From the IMG/VR virus record IMGVR_UViG_3300030107_000395, positions 1 to 26,094 of that record: a stretch of 26,094 bases of DNA. The stretch is one strand, 5' to 3'. Position numbers and translations under genes: made by a program. The stretch comes from a virus. Positions 8,466 to 16,097 of this stretch are shown one piece after another. The notes under the pieces are model-generated. The model ran no database searches and had not been told where the DNA came from. It worked only from the letters and a program-made list of their open reading frames with translations. Each line of letters opens with the position of its first letter. The stretch's first letter is position 1.

Positions 8466-11354
8466 ATGGATAACGGTAGAACAGTTCTTACCCTAAATGA
8501 TATTCAGGGTAGCAAGACACTACAGGAATGGGGTGCAAAACCCGGAGATCATATTGAAGGAGATTCTCTTGTACGTAACTACTCAGAGGATCAAGAACGT
8601 CAAGACTTAGGTATTAGATTAACCGAAGAAGACGTTGCCAATAGTCCCAATCTACAGTCTATTGAAGCAGAACCCGGAGATAGAGTAGTAAACGGTGAGC
8701 TAGTCAAAGATAGAAGTAGTTCTTCTTGGGAACAATTTAAGTATCACTACGATAAAACTGGTGGATTAACAGGGTATCTTATGGATACTGCTACAATCTA
8801 TACAGGAATTGACTTCAATGCTTTAGGAGAAACGGCTCCTATGGAATCTTCAAAAAAATATGGGGAAAACTGGGATACAGCTACTTCAGAAGAACGTAGG
8901 GAAATGCTCTGGAGATATAAAGAGCGACAGCTACAAGAAGAGTACGGCCCTTCCTTTGTTCCACAAGCAGGAGGCGCAGCTACGGCTGGAAGTATAGTAG
9001 GTGAGCTGGTTGACCCCACGACTTTAATACCCCTACCTGCATTTGGAGCATTTAAGTTAGCTAATATAGCTAAGGCTGCTGGTGCTGGTGGAATAATAGG
9101 GGGAACTTATAGCGTAGCAGAAGATTTATCTAAAACTGGCAAGGTAGACCCTCTTAAACTTGCTGGATATACAGTTATGGGAGGAGCAATACCCGGAGCT
9201 ATAGGGGCTATCGGTAGTAAGGTAGCTAAGATTGGAGCAGGGAAAGTAATAAATAGAGTACAAAGAGTGGTAGATGAGGAGTTTGCTGAAAGACCCTCAT
9301 TAACGTCCTTATCTGCTGAAGATTTGCCACGTATAGCAGAAAAAGCAGGACTGACTGAAGATACTGTTCTTAATGCTTTTAAGAGAGTCAAGGTAAAAGG
9401 AAAATATCTTAATGCACAGGAGTTAGCAGATCAATACTGGAAAAGAAATTCTAATGTAAAGGCTGTAGTAGAAGACAGTGCATTGTCCAGACTTTACTCT
9501 AAGAATTTAGACAGGTACTTAGGCTCTATGTCCACAAGAATTAAAAATATATCTGAGGAAGCTTTTATAAGATTAAGGTGGTATGAACATAAAATACAGG
9601 CAGATACTATGAAGTACATGGATGGCATAAGACCATTTGCCCAAGGATTAAGTCAGGTACAAGGTCATGCTAAGAACCAGATAAGTAGGCATTTGTTTAA
9701 TGGAGATTTTGAGGTTGCTGAATCACTAATGGCAAGAGAAGCTCCTGAGCTTGTAGAAAACTTTAAAGGTGTAAAAGAAATATTAGCTGAATTGCACGAT
9801 GGTTTAAAAAACACACATGATTTTAAAGATGTAATGAATTATTTTCCCAGAGTAGTAAAAGACAGGGATGCTCTTTTAGAAGATATATACGGAGCAGGTC
9901 ATAAAGAAGGGAACATGATAGAAAAAGCTCACAAACATTATTATGAGACAGTTTTAAAAAAGAAAAGACAGCTTACTGACGCTGAAAAAACTGATATAGC
10001 AAACAAAGTATTAAGAGGACACGGCCCGAGCTTAGATGAACCCCTTCCTCGTTTTGTATTAGACAGGACAATGACTAAGATTAAAGAAAATCATGTTCAA
10101 TTTTATGATGCACCTGAGGCAGCTCTGGAAAAATACATACGTGGTGCTGTAAACAGTATTGAGCGTAGAAAGTTTTTTGGTAAGGGTAAGTTTTCTGGTA
10201 AACAAAAAGATTATGCAGTTATGTCTAGAGAGAAAGATGATTTAGATTTATCGTCTTCTATTGGTTCATTTGTTGAGGATCAAAATTTAACTCAAACACA
10301 ACTAAGTGAATTAAAAGAATTATTAGAGGCTCGCTTTATCTACGGTGAAAAACCTATGGGTCGTATTATGTCAAAAATTCGTGACGTAGGTTATGCTTAT
10401 ACAATAGCAAACCCCGGTTCTGCTTTAGTACAGCTAGGCGATGTAGCCACTGTTTCAGCATTAAAGGGATCACTAAACGGTTTAACTTCTTTAGTTCTTC
10501 CTAAGAAAATTAAGATGACGGACGTAGTTGCTGATAGAATAGGTGCTGAATTTGATAACCCCAGTGTCTATGCAAAAGCATTAGAAAAATTATTTAAGTA
10601 TTCAGGGTTTAAAAGGGCAGACAGGCTTGGTAAAGAGACTCTTTTAAATGCTTCGTTTAAACAACACCAAAGATGGGCATTAAAAAATCCTCAAAAGATT
10701 AAAGATAAGTGGGGTAAAATATTTGGCAAAGAAACAGATTCTATAATAGAGGATCTTAAAGCAGGTAACGTAACAGAAAATGTAAAGTTTATGATGTTTA
10801 ATGAGTTAGCAGATATACAACCCATAGCTTTATCAGAAATGCCTGAGATGTACTTAAGACATCCCAACGGAAGAATATGGTATATGCTTAAATCTTTTAC
10901 TCTCAAACAATATGATATAGTCAGAAACAAGATTATAGGGGAATATAAAAAGGGCAATACTATGGAAGCCACAATGAACGCTGCTCGTTTAGCGTCTTAT
11001 TTAACACTGGCAAACTTAGGAGTAAGGGAAACAAAGAACATACTTTCAGGTACTCCTACTAGTCCAGAAGATTTGCCAGAAGAAGCAGTGTGGTCTTTAA
11101 TGGGGGTATACGGTCTAAATAAGTATACATATCAAAAACATCTTGTAAGCCAAGATATATCAGAATTAGTAGCTAGTCAAATTCCCCCACTTGGTCTTGC
11201 TGAAGGTGCGTTAAAAACTGTGGCAAAAGTAGCAGAAGATCCAGATGAAAATAAAGGGAGATTGCTTAAGGCTGTTCCCATATTTGGTAAAATACTCTAC
11301 CACTGGTTTGGAGGTGGTTTAGAAAAAGCACAAGAATATAAAGACAGGCAATAA
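8466..11354 (+). CDS. Largest ejection / internal virion protein
   Basis: 962 residues, the longest gene in the window and the last of the ejection block, the place of the T7 gp16-like protein. The N-terminus holds two diverged copies of a roughly 31-residue unit (8-38 and 52-82) with the shared core LQxxxAxPGDxxxxxxLV. A Gly/Ala-rich hydrophobic region follows at about 165-265 (GGAATAGSIVGELVDP, LAGYTVMGGAIPGAIGAIGSKV), suitable for membrane insertion. The remaining 700 residues are highly helical and charged. No lytic transglycosylase signature was recognised. Its likely role is to form part of the periplasm-spanning conduit for DNA entry; this is inferred from size, order and composition. 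Confidence 0.6.
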   Translation: MDNGRTVLTLNDIQGSKTLQEWGAKPGDHIEGDSLVRNYSEDQERQDLGIRLTEEDVANSPNLQSIEAEPGDRVVNGELVKDRSSSSWEQFKYHYDKTGGLTGYLMDTATIYTGIDFNALGETAPMESSKKYGENWDTATSEERREMLWRYKERQLQEEYGPSFVPQAGGAATAGSIVGELVDPTTLIPLPAFGAFKLANIAKAAGAGGIIGGTYSVAEDLSKTGKVDPLKLAGYTVMGGAIPGAIGAIGSKVAKIGAGKVINRVQRVVDEEFAERPSLTSLSAEDLPRIAEKAGLTEDTVLNAFKRVKVKGKYLNAQELADQYWKRNSNVKAVVEDSALSRLYSKNLDRYLGSMSTRIKNISEEAFIRLRWYEHKIQADTMKYMDGIRPFAQGLSQVQGHAKNQISRHLFNGDFEVAESLMAREAPELVENFKGVKEILAELHDGLKNTHDFKDVMNYFPRVVKDRDALLEDIYGAGHKEGNMIEKAHKHYYETVLKKKRQLTDAEKTDIANKVLRGHGPSLDEPLPRFVLDRTMTKIKENHVQFYDAPEAALEKYIRGAVNSIERRKFFGKGKFSGKQKDYAVMSREKDDLDLSSSIGSFVEDQNLTQTQLSELKELLEARFIYGEKPMGRIMSKIRDVGYAYTIANPGSALVQLGDVATVSALKGSLNGLTSLVLPKKIKMTDVVADRIGAEFDNPSVYAKALEKLFKYSGFKRADRLGKETLLNASFKQHQRWALKNPQKIKDKWGKIFGKETDSIIEDLKAGNVTENVKFMMFNELADIQPIALSEMPEMYLRHPNGRIWYMLKSFTLKQYDIVRNKIIGEYKKGNTMEATMNAARLASYLTLANLGVRETKNILSGTPTSPEDLPEEAVWSLMGVYGLNKYTYQKHLVSQDISELVASQIPPLGLAEGALKTVAKVAEDPDENKGRLLKAVPIFGKILYHWFGGGLEKAQEYKDRQ

Positions 11355-11367
11355 ATAGGAGGTAACA

Positions 11368-11427
11368 ATGAAAGTAGCTAAAATGAAATCCAAAAAGAAA
11401 TACAAAAAGAAAAAGAAAAAATATTAG
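11368..11427 (+). CDS. 19-residue polylysine peptide
   Basis: A short reading frame encodes MKVAKMKSKKKYKKKKKKY, with 12 lysines in 19 residues. It starts 14 bases after the stop of the large ejection protein and has a near-perfect ribosome binding site (AGGAGG, 5 bases from the ATG). The strong binding site and complete frame are the case for a real gene; the sequence is too short and biased for a family search to help. Such a peptide would bind nucleic acid or other polyanions. The A-rich DNA could also arise by slippage, so the length may vary between relatives. Confidence 0.6.
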   Translation: MKVAKMKSKKKYKKKKKKY

Positions 11428-11429
11428 GA

Positions 11430-11458
11430 TTGATTTTAACCTAAAATTGTAGTATAAT
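11430..11458 (+). promoter_or_regulatory. Sigma-70-type promoter for Hsp20
   Basis: TTGATT at 11430-11435 and TATAAT at 11453-11458 are separated by 17 bases, the ideal spacing. The -10 box is perfect and the -35 matches four of six positions (TTGAca consensus). It would start transcription near 11465, about 50 bases before the Hsp20 start codon, and lies just after the stop of the lysine peptide. Confidence 0.7.
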
Positions 11459-11516
11459 ATTATAAGGGATGCCAATAATGGGTTCCTTAATTCTTGCTTA
11501 ATAAAGGAGAAATACT

Positions 11517-11966
11517 ATGAATGTTTCACTAGAAGGTGATTGGAAAATCTTTAGTACACCATCGTTATCTAATTTTGATAGATGGTCAGTAGGTTATAGT
11601 AATCTATTTGATACACTTAGGGCAATACCTGAGAAGAGTCCAGCCACCTACCCCCCACACAACATCATTAAGAAATCTGATAATGAGTTCTCTATAGAAT
11701 TAGCACTAGCTGGATTTAAAAAAGAGGATGTGGAAGTAGTTCTTAAGGAAGATAGACTTACTGTTAGCGGTGATAATTCTTCTAAGGAAAACGAAAAGGA
11801 AACCGTTCTTTATAAAGGGGTTGCAAGCAGATCCTTTAATAAAACTTTTTACTTAGCCGAAACAATAGAGGTCAGTGATGCAGTTTTTAAAGATGGTATG
11901 GTCATTATCAATCTTAAGCAAAATATTCCTGAAAATAAAAAACCTAAGGTTATTCCTCTTAAGTAA
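11517..11966 (+). CDS. Small heat shock protein, Hsp20 / alpha-crystallin family
   Basis: 149 residues, a usual length. An N-terminal arm (1-45) is followed by the alpha-crystallin domain at about 46-138, seen in IIKKSDNEFSIELALAGFKK and the conserved AxFxDGMVIINL near 122-133. The C-terminal tail ends in VIPLK, which contains an I-x-L form of the I-x-I/V anchor that links subunits. The family acts as an ATP-independent holdase that keeps unfolding proteins soluble, and Hsp20 genes are known from marine phages, especially cyanophages. It has its own promoter (11430-11458) and a GGAG ribosome binding site. It may assist virion assembly or stressed host proteins; the client is unknown. Confidence 0.92.
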   Translation: MNVSLEGDWKIFSTPSLSNFDRWSVGYSNLFDTLRAIPEKSPATYPPHNIIKKSDNEFSIELALAGFKKEDVEVVLKEDRLTVSGDNSSKENEKETVLYKGVASRSFNKTFYLAETIEVSDAVFKDGMVIINLKQNIPENKKPKVIPLK

Positions 11967-12050
11967 ACTAGAAAATAATTCTGAAATACCTCAGTATCTA
12001 TCTGGTAAAAACAGGGAACTATCTGAGTTTACTTGGAAGAACAGGCAATA

Positions 12051-12224
12051 ATGTTAGGCATTGTGTATTCATATACTTCTAGATATGAACCATATGAGTT
12101 TAAAAGGAGAGGCAATTTGACTCAATTTTTAAAGTCTATTATCTGTGCGCTTATAGGACATAAAGAAGGTAACATAGCAAACTACTGTAGTAGATGCCAA
12201 AAGATACACTACCCTATCCGATAA
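12051..12224 (+). CDS. Small zinc-binding protein (DUF1660-like)
   Basis: 57 residues from the ATG; an upstream in-frame TTG at 12033 would add six residues but has no better binding site. The second half reads LIGHK then 8 residues then CSRCQK, close to the pattern of small phage proteins grouped as DUF1660, with the His and the CxxC pair able to bind one zinc ion. It is the last rightward gene and its 3' end overlaps the leftward gene that starts at 12528. Its function is unknown. Confidence 0.55.
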   Translation: MLGIVYSYTSRYEPYEFKRRGNLTQFLKSIICALIGHKEGNIANYCSRCQKIHYPIR

Positions 12225-12528
12225 TCTTTACAAAGTAAGCAATCAAACCATTTATAAAAATACACAGGGCCACACTATTTATAACTATTAAGGCTCTGTC
12301 ATTCCACACAATAGATACATAAGTCCAACCTATAGTCCCTATAATATGAAACACTAGATTATAGGGATATAGGTTTTGGCTTGTGAGTGTCATGCCGAAT
12401 ATAAGGATTAGCGTAGAAACCCACTTGACTTTCCACGTTAGATCCTTAGGTTTACTCGCAGGATTTCTGGCCTGTTTGTGGGTCAATGAAACAAGCTTCC
12501 GCTTTTGTATCTTCCTTGGTAACTTCAT
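12214..12528 (-). CDS. Small membrane protein (DUF6552-like?)
   Basis: 104 residues. A basic N-terminus is followed by three hydrophobic segments at about 36-50 (VSTLILIFGMTLTS), 58-73 (LVFHIIGTIGWTYVSI) and 79-98 (ALIVINSVALCIFINGLIAY). The spacing and the NxYPxN and NDRALIVIN elements resemble small membrane proteins common in marine phages and alphaproteobacteria, which I associate with DUF6552 without certainty. The ATG lies 77 bases inside the ribonucleotide reductase gene in another frame. The true start could be further in, such as an in-frame TTG at codon 15, which would shorten the overlap. The stop overlaps the facing gene by 11 bases. Confidence 0.55.
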   Translation of the reverse strand: MKLPRKIQKRKLVSLTHKQARNPASKPKDLTWKVKWVSTLILIFGMTLTSQNLYPYNLVFHIIGTIGWTYVSIVWNDRALIVINSVALCIFINGLIAYFVKIIG

Positions 12529-14146
12529 TTAAAATACCATACCTTTTACCTGATGCTCTGAAGGTAGTAATACCTTTGCATCCCATCTTCCACGCATCAC
12601 TATATAAGTTTTTAAATTCTTCATAATCTACACTATCTCCCACATTACAAGTTTTAGATACTGCACTGTCTATGTACTCAGATGCCATAGCCAGTACCTT
12701 TAGGTGATCCTGAGCACTGATCTCGTTAGCAGTCTTACCTGATACACCCTGTCTATAGGCATAGTCCTCTACCCTCTGTATCTGGTGTCCATCAAACTCC
12801 TGTATAGTCCTGTCATAAAATAAACTATAAGGAGGTTCTATGCCAGAGCTTACGTTATCCGCAGTTAAACTTATTGTACCTGTGGGGGCTATAGAAGTGA
12901 GGTGAGAATTTCTCATGCCATTCTTTTTAATCTTACGTTTTACCCAAGCAGATAAGGTAGCATAAAACTTACCCTTAGTGTACTGGTATTCATCATATAA
13001 AGGGAAAGATCCTTTCTCAGCAGCTAAGTCAGAACTGGCAGCATATGAGTAGTCCCTAAGAACTTTAAATATCTCTCTAGAAAATTCTATGAACTCCTCA
13101 GAAGCATAGGGTTTACCACACATCTCACCAGCATTGGCAAGTCCTGTCACACCTAGCCCCATCCTACGCTTGTTCTTGGCTTCCTGCTCTTGCTCCTTAA
13201 GAGGGTATATAGTCCTATCAATAATATTATCCATAGCCCTGACTACGTTGTTTATATCACCAGTAAACAAACCAAAGTCAAATGCTCCTGCTCCTACATA
13301 CTTAGTCAGGTTAAAACTACCTAGTAAACAAGCACCGTAAGGTGGTAGTGGTTGCTCACCACATGGATTAGTAGCCTCAATAGTCTCACAGTAATGGAGG
13401 TTATTCATCCTGTTAATGGTATCAATAAACAACACTCCGGGTTCTGCCCAGTCCCATGTGCTTCTCATAATTATATCCCATAAAGCTACAGGGTCTATCT
13501 CATCATAAGTTTCCCCCTCAAACCTTAGCTTAAAAGGTTTCTTTTCTTCTAGGCACTGCATAAAATCATCAGTAACACCTACGGAAATATTAAACCCTGT
13601 GAGGGAAGTGCCATCATTCTTAGCAGTAATAAACTGTTCAATGTCTGGATGGTCTACTCGTAAGACACCCATCTGTGCTCCTCTCCTGTGACCACTGGAG
13701 GCTATTGTCTGGCACACTGCATCATATATCTGCATAAAGCTTACTGCTCCAGACGCTTTAGAATCTAAGGACTTAATCCTGTTTCCTCTAGGACGTAGCC
13801 TACTGAAGTCATAGCCTATACCACCGCCTCTTCTCATAGTCTCAGCGGCTTCTGTAGCCCTGCCCATGATAGAGTCCATGCTGTCATCTATAGCTCCACT
13901 CACGAAGCAGTTAAACGCTGTGGTCTGCCTAGTGGCTCCTATGGCGTTCTGTACCCTACCTGCTGGAAGAAACCTCATATGTCTCAGTGCATCTTTAAAA
14001 GACTCAAAGTGATCTGGGGAATCCTTAAGTGCTCCTGCTATCCTTACTACCTTACCATAAAAATCTTCCCCACTCTGGCGATACTTAATTGAATCAATCT
14101 CGTCTGATATAGGCACAACCATTCCATACTTAGTTTCATTTTCCAT
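12452..14146 (-). CDS. nrdJ: Class II (adenosylcobalamin-dependent) ribonucleotide reductase
   Basis: 564 residues from the chosen ATG, shorter than most bacterial NrdJ. Key elements are FNCFVSG with the first active-site Cys, the finger loop NPCGEQPLPPYGACLLGS typical of class II, and APTGTISL. The C-terminus has two Cys (ACFIDPQTGQKSCE) that would pass electrons from a thioredoxin or glutaredoxin. It converts ribonucleotides to deoxyribonucleotides using vitamin B12 and needs no small subunit, which fits the lack of an nrdB gene. An upstream ATG at 14179 is in frame, but the ATG at 14146 follows AAAGGG at good spacing and overlaps the previous stop. It feeds phage DNA synthesis. Confidence 0.9.
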   Translation of the reverse strand: MENETKYGMVVPISDEIDSIKYRQSGEDFYGKVVRIAGALKDSPDHFESFKDALRHMRFLPAGRVQNAIGATRQTTAFNCFVSGAIDDSMDSIMGRATEAAETMRRGGGIGYDFSRLRPRGNRIKSLDSKASGAVSFMQIYDAVCQTIASSGHRRGAQMGVLRVDHPDIEQFITAKNDGTSLTGFNISVGVTDDFMQCLEEKKPFKLRFEGETYDEIDPVALWDIIMRSTWDWAEPGVLFIDTINRMNNLHYCETIEATNPCGEQPLPPYGACLLGSFNLTKYVGAGAFDFGLFTGDINNVVRAMDNIIDRTIYPLKEQEQEAKNKRRMGLGVTGLANAGEMCGKPYASEEFIEFSREIFKVLRDYSYAASSDLAAEKGSFPLYDEYQYTKGKFYATLSAWVKRKIKKNGMRNSHLTSIAPTGTISLTADNVSSGIEPPYSLFYDRTIQEFDGHQIQRVEDYAYRQGVSGKTANEISAQDHLKVLAMASEYIDSAVSKTCNVGDSVDYEEFKNLYSDAWKMGCKGITTFRASGKRYGILNEVTKEDTKAEACFIDPQTGQKSCE

Positions 14147-14573
14147 TCTTTTTCCCTTTATAATATAAGTGACTGCCAATTTGTTTTATAAACACTTTCT
14201 GTTTAACCCACTTAGGTTTAACATAATATGCGTGATAGTGTGTCGCTCCTTCAGTTACATCCTCTATACCTCCAGTAATTACTAACTCAGCTATTCTCTG
14301 TGACCATCTCCACGCCACCATATCTTTAGGCTTGTCAGATTTACCGTCACAGTACCAGCTAAACTGGCATTTGTTTTTCTTAGGGAATCCGTTGTGGTAT
14401 GTTTCGCTTTGTTTAACCACATCACAGACATGATTAGGGTAGTCTTTATGTTTAACCCTATTTAAAACAACTAAAGCAGGAGCAGCCAAAGCATATATAC
14501 CATGTTTAGCGTCCTCACTTCTGGCCTCCCAGTATATATTTAAAGCAAGGCAGATTACTAACGGAGAAAGCAT
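14136..14573 (-). CDS. Cell wall hydrolase, SleB type (Hydrolase_2)
   Basis: 145 residues, about the size of the domain. It opens with CLALNIYWEARSE, where the Glu at 16 is the expected catalytic acid. The family pattern continues with ALVVLNRV, YPNHVCDVV, CQFSWYCDGK and GATHYHAYYVKPKW. SleB-type enzymes cut peptidoglycan glycan strands. It has no obvious signal peptide beyond a mildly hydrophobic start. It is encoded among nucleotide and replication genes, far from the lysozyme in the late arm, so its timing may differ from lysis. The stop overlaps the ribonucleotide reductase start. Confidence 0.82.
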   Translation of the reverse strand: MLSPLVICLALNIYWEARSEDAKHGIYALAAPALVVLNRVKHKDYPNHVCDVVKQSETYHNGFPKKNKCQFSWYCDGKSDKPKDMVAWRWSQRIAELVITGGIEDVTEGATHYHAYYVKPKWVKQKVFIKQIGSHLYYKGKKNGK

Positions 14574-14575
14574 TA

Positions 14576-14791
14576 CTACTTCTTGCCGTAGTAAAGTTCT
14601 TTTGCTAGTTCTGCATAGTGAATGACTTTATCTATGTCAGAGGCTTGACCCTTTTGCTGGTGTCGGGTTATGTACTTGACAATGTTACCCTCACACCACC
14701 CCAGTTTATTCTTAACTATATACTCTGTAGGTTGTATCTCTAGTTTAGCGTAATGATCTCCACCTACTTGCTTAGTAAATACATCAGGCAT
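14576..14791 (-). CDS. DUF3310 protein (relative of T7 gp1.7 nucleotide kinase)
   Basis: 71 residues. The motif series GGDHYAKLEIQPTEYIVKNKLGWCEGNIVKYITRH is the hallmark of DUF3310, followed by a helical tail. The domain is widespread in phages, and part of T7 gp1.7, a nucleotide kinase, is related; activity for this short version is an inference. Its place next to ribonucleotide reductase fits nucleotide metabolism. The ATG shares a base with the previous stop (TAATG). Confidence 0.8.
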   Translation of the reverse strand: MPDVFTKQVGGDHYAKLEIQPTEYIVKNKLGWCEGNIVKYITRHQQKGQASDIDKVIHYAELAKELYYGKK

Positions 14792-15030
14792 TAGACACCT
14801 CTTCCTTTCGGTTTTTTGTTTTCTTTCTTATTTTCATCAAGTGGTACTGTTAGTGTAACACATATAGTGCTTACGTCAAGGACTGGTTGTGTTGTATGTA
14901 AATAAATTTTTAAATTTTCTGCCTCTTCTTGGCATTGTTCAACAGATGTCCCTAGTGGTGCTTTATACCCCTGAGAAGTTACTGTTCCATCTATCAACAA
15001 CATAGTAACTATTAAAGCTATTATGTCCAT
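14791..15030 (-). CDS. Small protein with N-terminal hydrophobic (signal-like) segment
   Basis: 79 residues, not recognised. Residues 2-15 are hydrophobic (DIIALIVTMLLIDG) and could act as a signal or anchor, the middle contains two Cys (33 and 57) that might form a disulfide, and the tail is Lys-rich. The ribosome binding site AGGGGG is 7 bases before the ATG. It is encoded two genes before the SleB-type hydrolase, so an envelope role is possible but unsupported otherwise. Confidence 0.5.
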   Translation of the reverse strand: MDIIALIVTMLLIDGTVTSQGYKAPLGTSVEQCQEEAENLKIYLHTTQPVLDVSTICVTLTVPLDENKKENKKPKGRGV

Positions 15031-15041
15031 AGCTACGCCCC

Positions 15042-15272
15042 CTAGTTTATTGGTGTTACGTTATCTCGTTTCATCATATTAACACCGTAGTATCTTGGAT
15101 CACAACTGTCCAGTAGAAGAGTAGCTCCCTTAACTAGAAAATCTTTTTGCTGTTGATCCGCAGATTTCATATCCTTTATAAGTCTTCTGACTTGTTCCAT
15201 TCTGGCTACTAAAATATCAGGAACCATGAACATCATGTTGTCTTGGTTTTCGTCTCCGTCATTTTCATCCAT
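15042..15272 (-). CDS. Hypothetical protein
   Basis: 76 residues, not recognised. A Met/Asp/Asn-rich start (first 15 residues) is followed by a helical, charged region (about 20-50) and a short C-terminal part with one Cys. The ATG overlaps the previous stop by 8 bases, so translation is probably coupled. Membership of the replication operon is the only hint of its role. Confidence 0.55.
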   Translation of the reverse strand: MDENDGDENQDNMMFMVPDILVARMEQVRRLIKDMKSADQQQKDFLVKGATLLLDSCDPRYYGVNMMKRDNVTPIN

Positions 15273-15456
15273 CGTCTTCCTCCCCTAAGTTTAAATCTAT
15301 ATCGTAAACTTCTCTAAGGACTTCCTCATTCTCTTCTACTAGGTGTTTAAATTCCTCTATTATATCTTCAGAAGTTATACCTAATATTTCACAAAGAAAA
15401 GCTGGTTCGGCTAGATTAGCCAGTCTTTTAATAAATTGATTATGAGGCAAAGACAT
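15265..15456 (-). CDS. Hypothetical acidic protein
   Basis: 63 residues, not recognised. It is helical in appearance with a strongly acidic second half (EEFKHLVEENEEVLREVYDIDLNLGEEDDG). The start overlaps the endonuclease I gene by 17 bases and the stop overlaps the next gene. A small acidic partner or DNA-mimic role is possible but there is no direct evidence. Confidence 0.5.
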   Translation of the reverse strand: MSLPHNQFIKRLANLAEPAFLCEILGITSEDIIEEFKHLVEENEEVLREVYDIDLNLGEEDDG

Positions 15457-15826
15457 TAAACAACTCCTCTATAGTACACCATCCGATTCCTTCCTTATCA
15501 CACCACTCAGACATAGAGATGTTACCGCCTTTCCTGACTTTCTTCTTAGGATTATACAGAACAAAAAATAATCTCTGGTCTTTGGTTAGGCAATCCCTTA
15601 TGGCCTTGTACTTCTGTGTGTCTCCTACTCTAAAGAACCCTTTAGACTCCAAAAGAATTTCTACGTAACCTTCTTTAACGGAGTGTGTAAAAACAAAGTC
15701 AGGGATATAGTTTTTCTTAATGATGTAGGGGAGTTTATACTTTTCGTACTCAGAATAAATCCCCATATCATCAAGCTTATTAGCTACATCCTCCTCAAAC
15801 TTATTTCTGTACTTGTTTTTCTGCAT
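15440..15826 (-). CDS. Endonuclease I, Holliday-junction resolvase (T7 gp3-like)
   Basis: 128 residues, near the T7 gp3 length of 149. The nuclease core is PDF at 42-44 with catalytic D43, followed by LLESKG with E60 and K62; the Glu near 11-12 could be the fourth metal ligand. The later segment MSEWCDKEGIGW matches the YGEFCEKHGI region of T7 endonuclease I. The T7 enzyme resolves branched DNA and helps degrade host DNA for reuse of nucleotides. The ATG overlaps the previous gene by 26 bases. Homodimer formation as in T7 is expected. Confidence 0.88.
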   Translation of the reverse strand: MQKNKYRNKFEEDVANKLDDMGIYSEYEKYKLPYIIKKNYIPDFVFTHSVKEGYVEILLESKGFFRVGDTQKYKAIRDCLTKDQRLFFVLYNPKKKVRKGGNISMSEWCDKEGIGWCTIEELFNVFAS

Positions 15827-16001
15827 CTTTAGAAACTTTTTTAGATGGCTTAACTTCTCTCGTAAGAGCCTGAGTCATGCCTCCTGTTTGAGATACAAAG
15901 GGACTGCCATGTAGCACCCACCCATCATTAAGCAAAGCTGTAATGCCTTCCTCAAACCTGTCATGTCTTGGTGTGCTAATAACTTTAAATTCTAGAGCCA
16001 T
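15801..16001 (-). CDS. DUF1737-like small protein
   Basis: 66 residues. FKVISTPRHDRFEEGITALLNDGWVLHGSPFVSQTGGMTQALTRE follows the DUF1737 pattern (a short alpha-beta protein with GWxLxGxP). The C-terminus is Lys-rich. The start has GGAGG at 5 bases. The function of this family is unknown. It begins the tight run of overlapping genes that leads through endonuclease I. Confidence 0.65.
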   Translation of the reverse strand: MALEFKVISTPRHDRFEEGITALLNDGWVLHGSPFVSQTGGMTQALTREVKPSKKVSKDAEKQVQK

Positions 16002-16010
16002 AGTTTCCTC

Positions 16011-16088
16011 CTATTTTAAAAAGTGGGCTGTTAATTCAACGACCTTTAGGCCAGTCATTATACAAAATATGATGGTCACGAAGTCCAT
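16011..16088 (-). CDS. 25-residue one-helix membrane peptide
   Basis: The frame encodes 25 residues, starting MDFVTIIFCIMTGLKVVE, with a hydrophobic stretch over residues 3-14. An AGGAGG ribosome binding site lies 5 bases before the ATG and overlaps the stop of the nuclease gene; a second ATG one base after the AGGAGG is too close to be used. The next gene begins 10 bases after its stop. The strong binding site supports real translation; the function is unknown. Confidence 0.6.
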   Translation of the reverse strand: MDFVTIIFCIMTGLKVVELTAHFLK

Positions 16089-16097
16089 TCATACCTC

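Noticed and set aside
11463-11487. Weak AAGGGA/TTCCTT pairing before Hsp20, considered as a terminator
   Set aside because: The stem is short with a G-T pair, a 13-base loop and no T tract.
11970-12050. Open frame after Hsp20 ending in ELSEFTWKNRQ
   Set aside because: It reads like protein but has no ATG, GTG or TTG in a usable place and no ribosome binding site; it may be a relic of a gene but I cannot support it.
13134-13340. + strand frame inside ribonucleotide reductase, and similar + strand frames at 15943-16191, 19272-19514, 21797-22156 and 22846-23145
   Set aside because: Each lies opposite a clear gene and has the low-complexity composition of antisense reading; no ribosome binding sites were seen.
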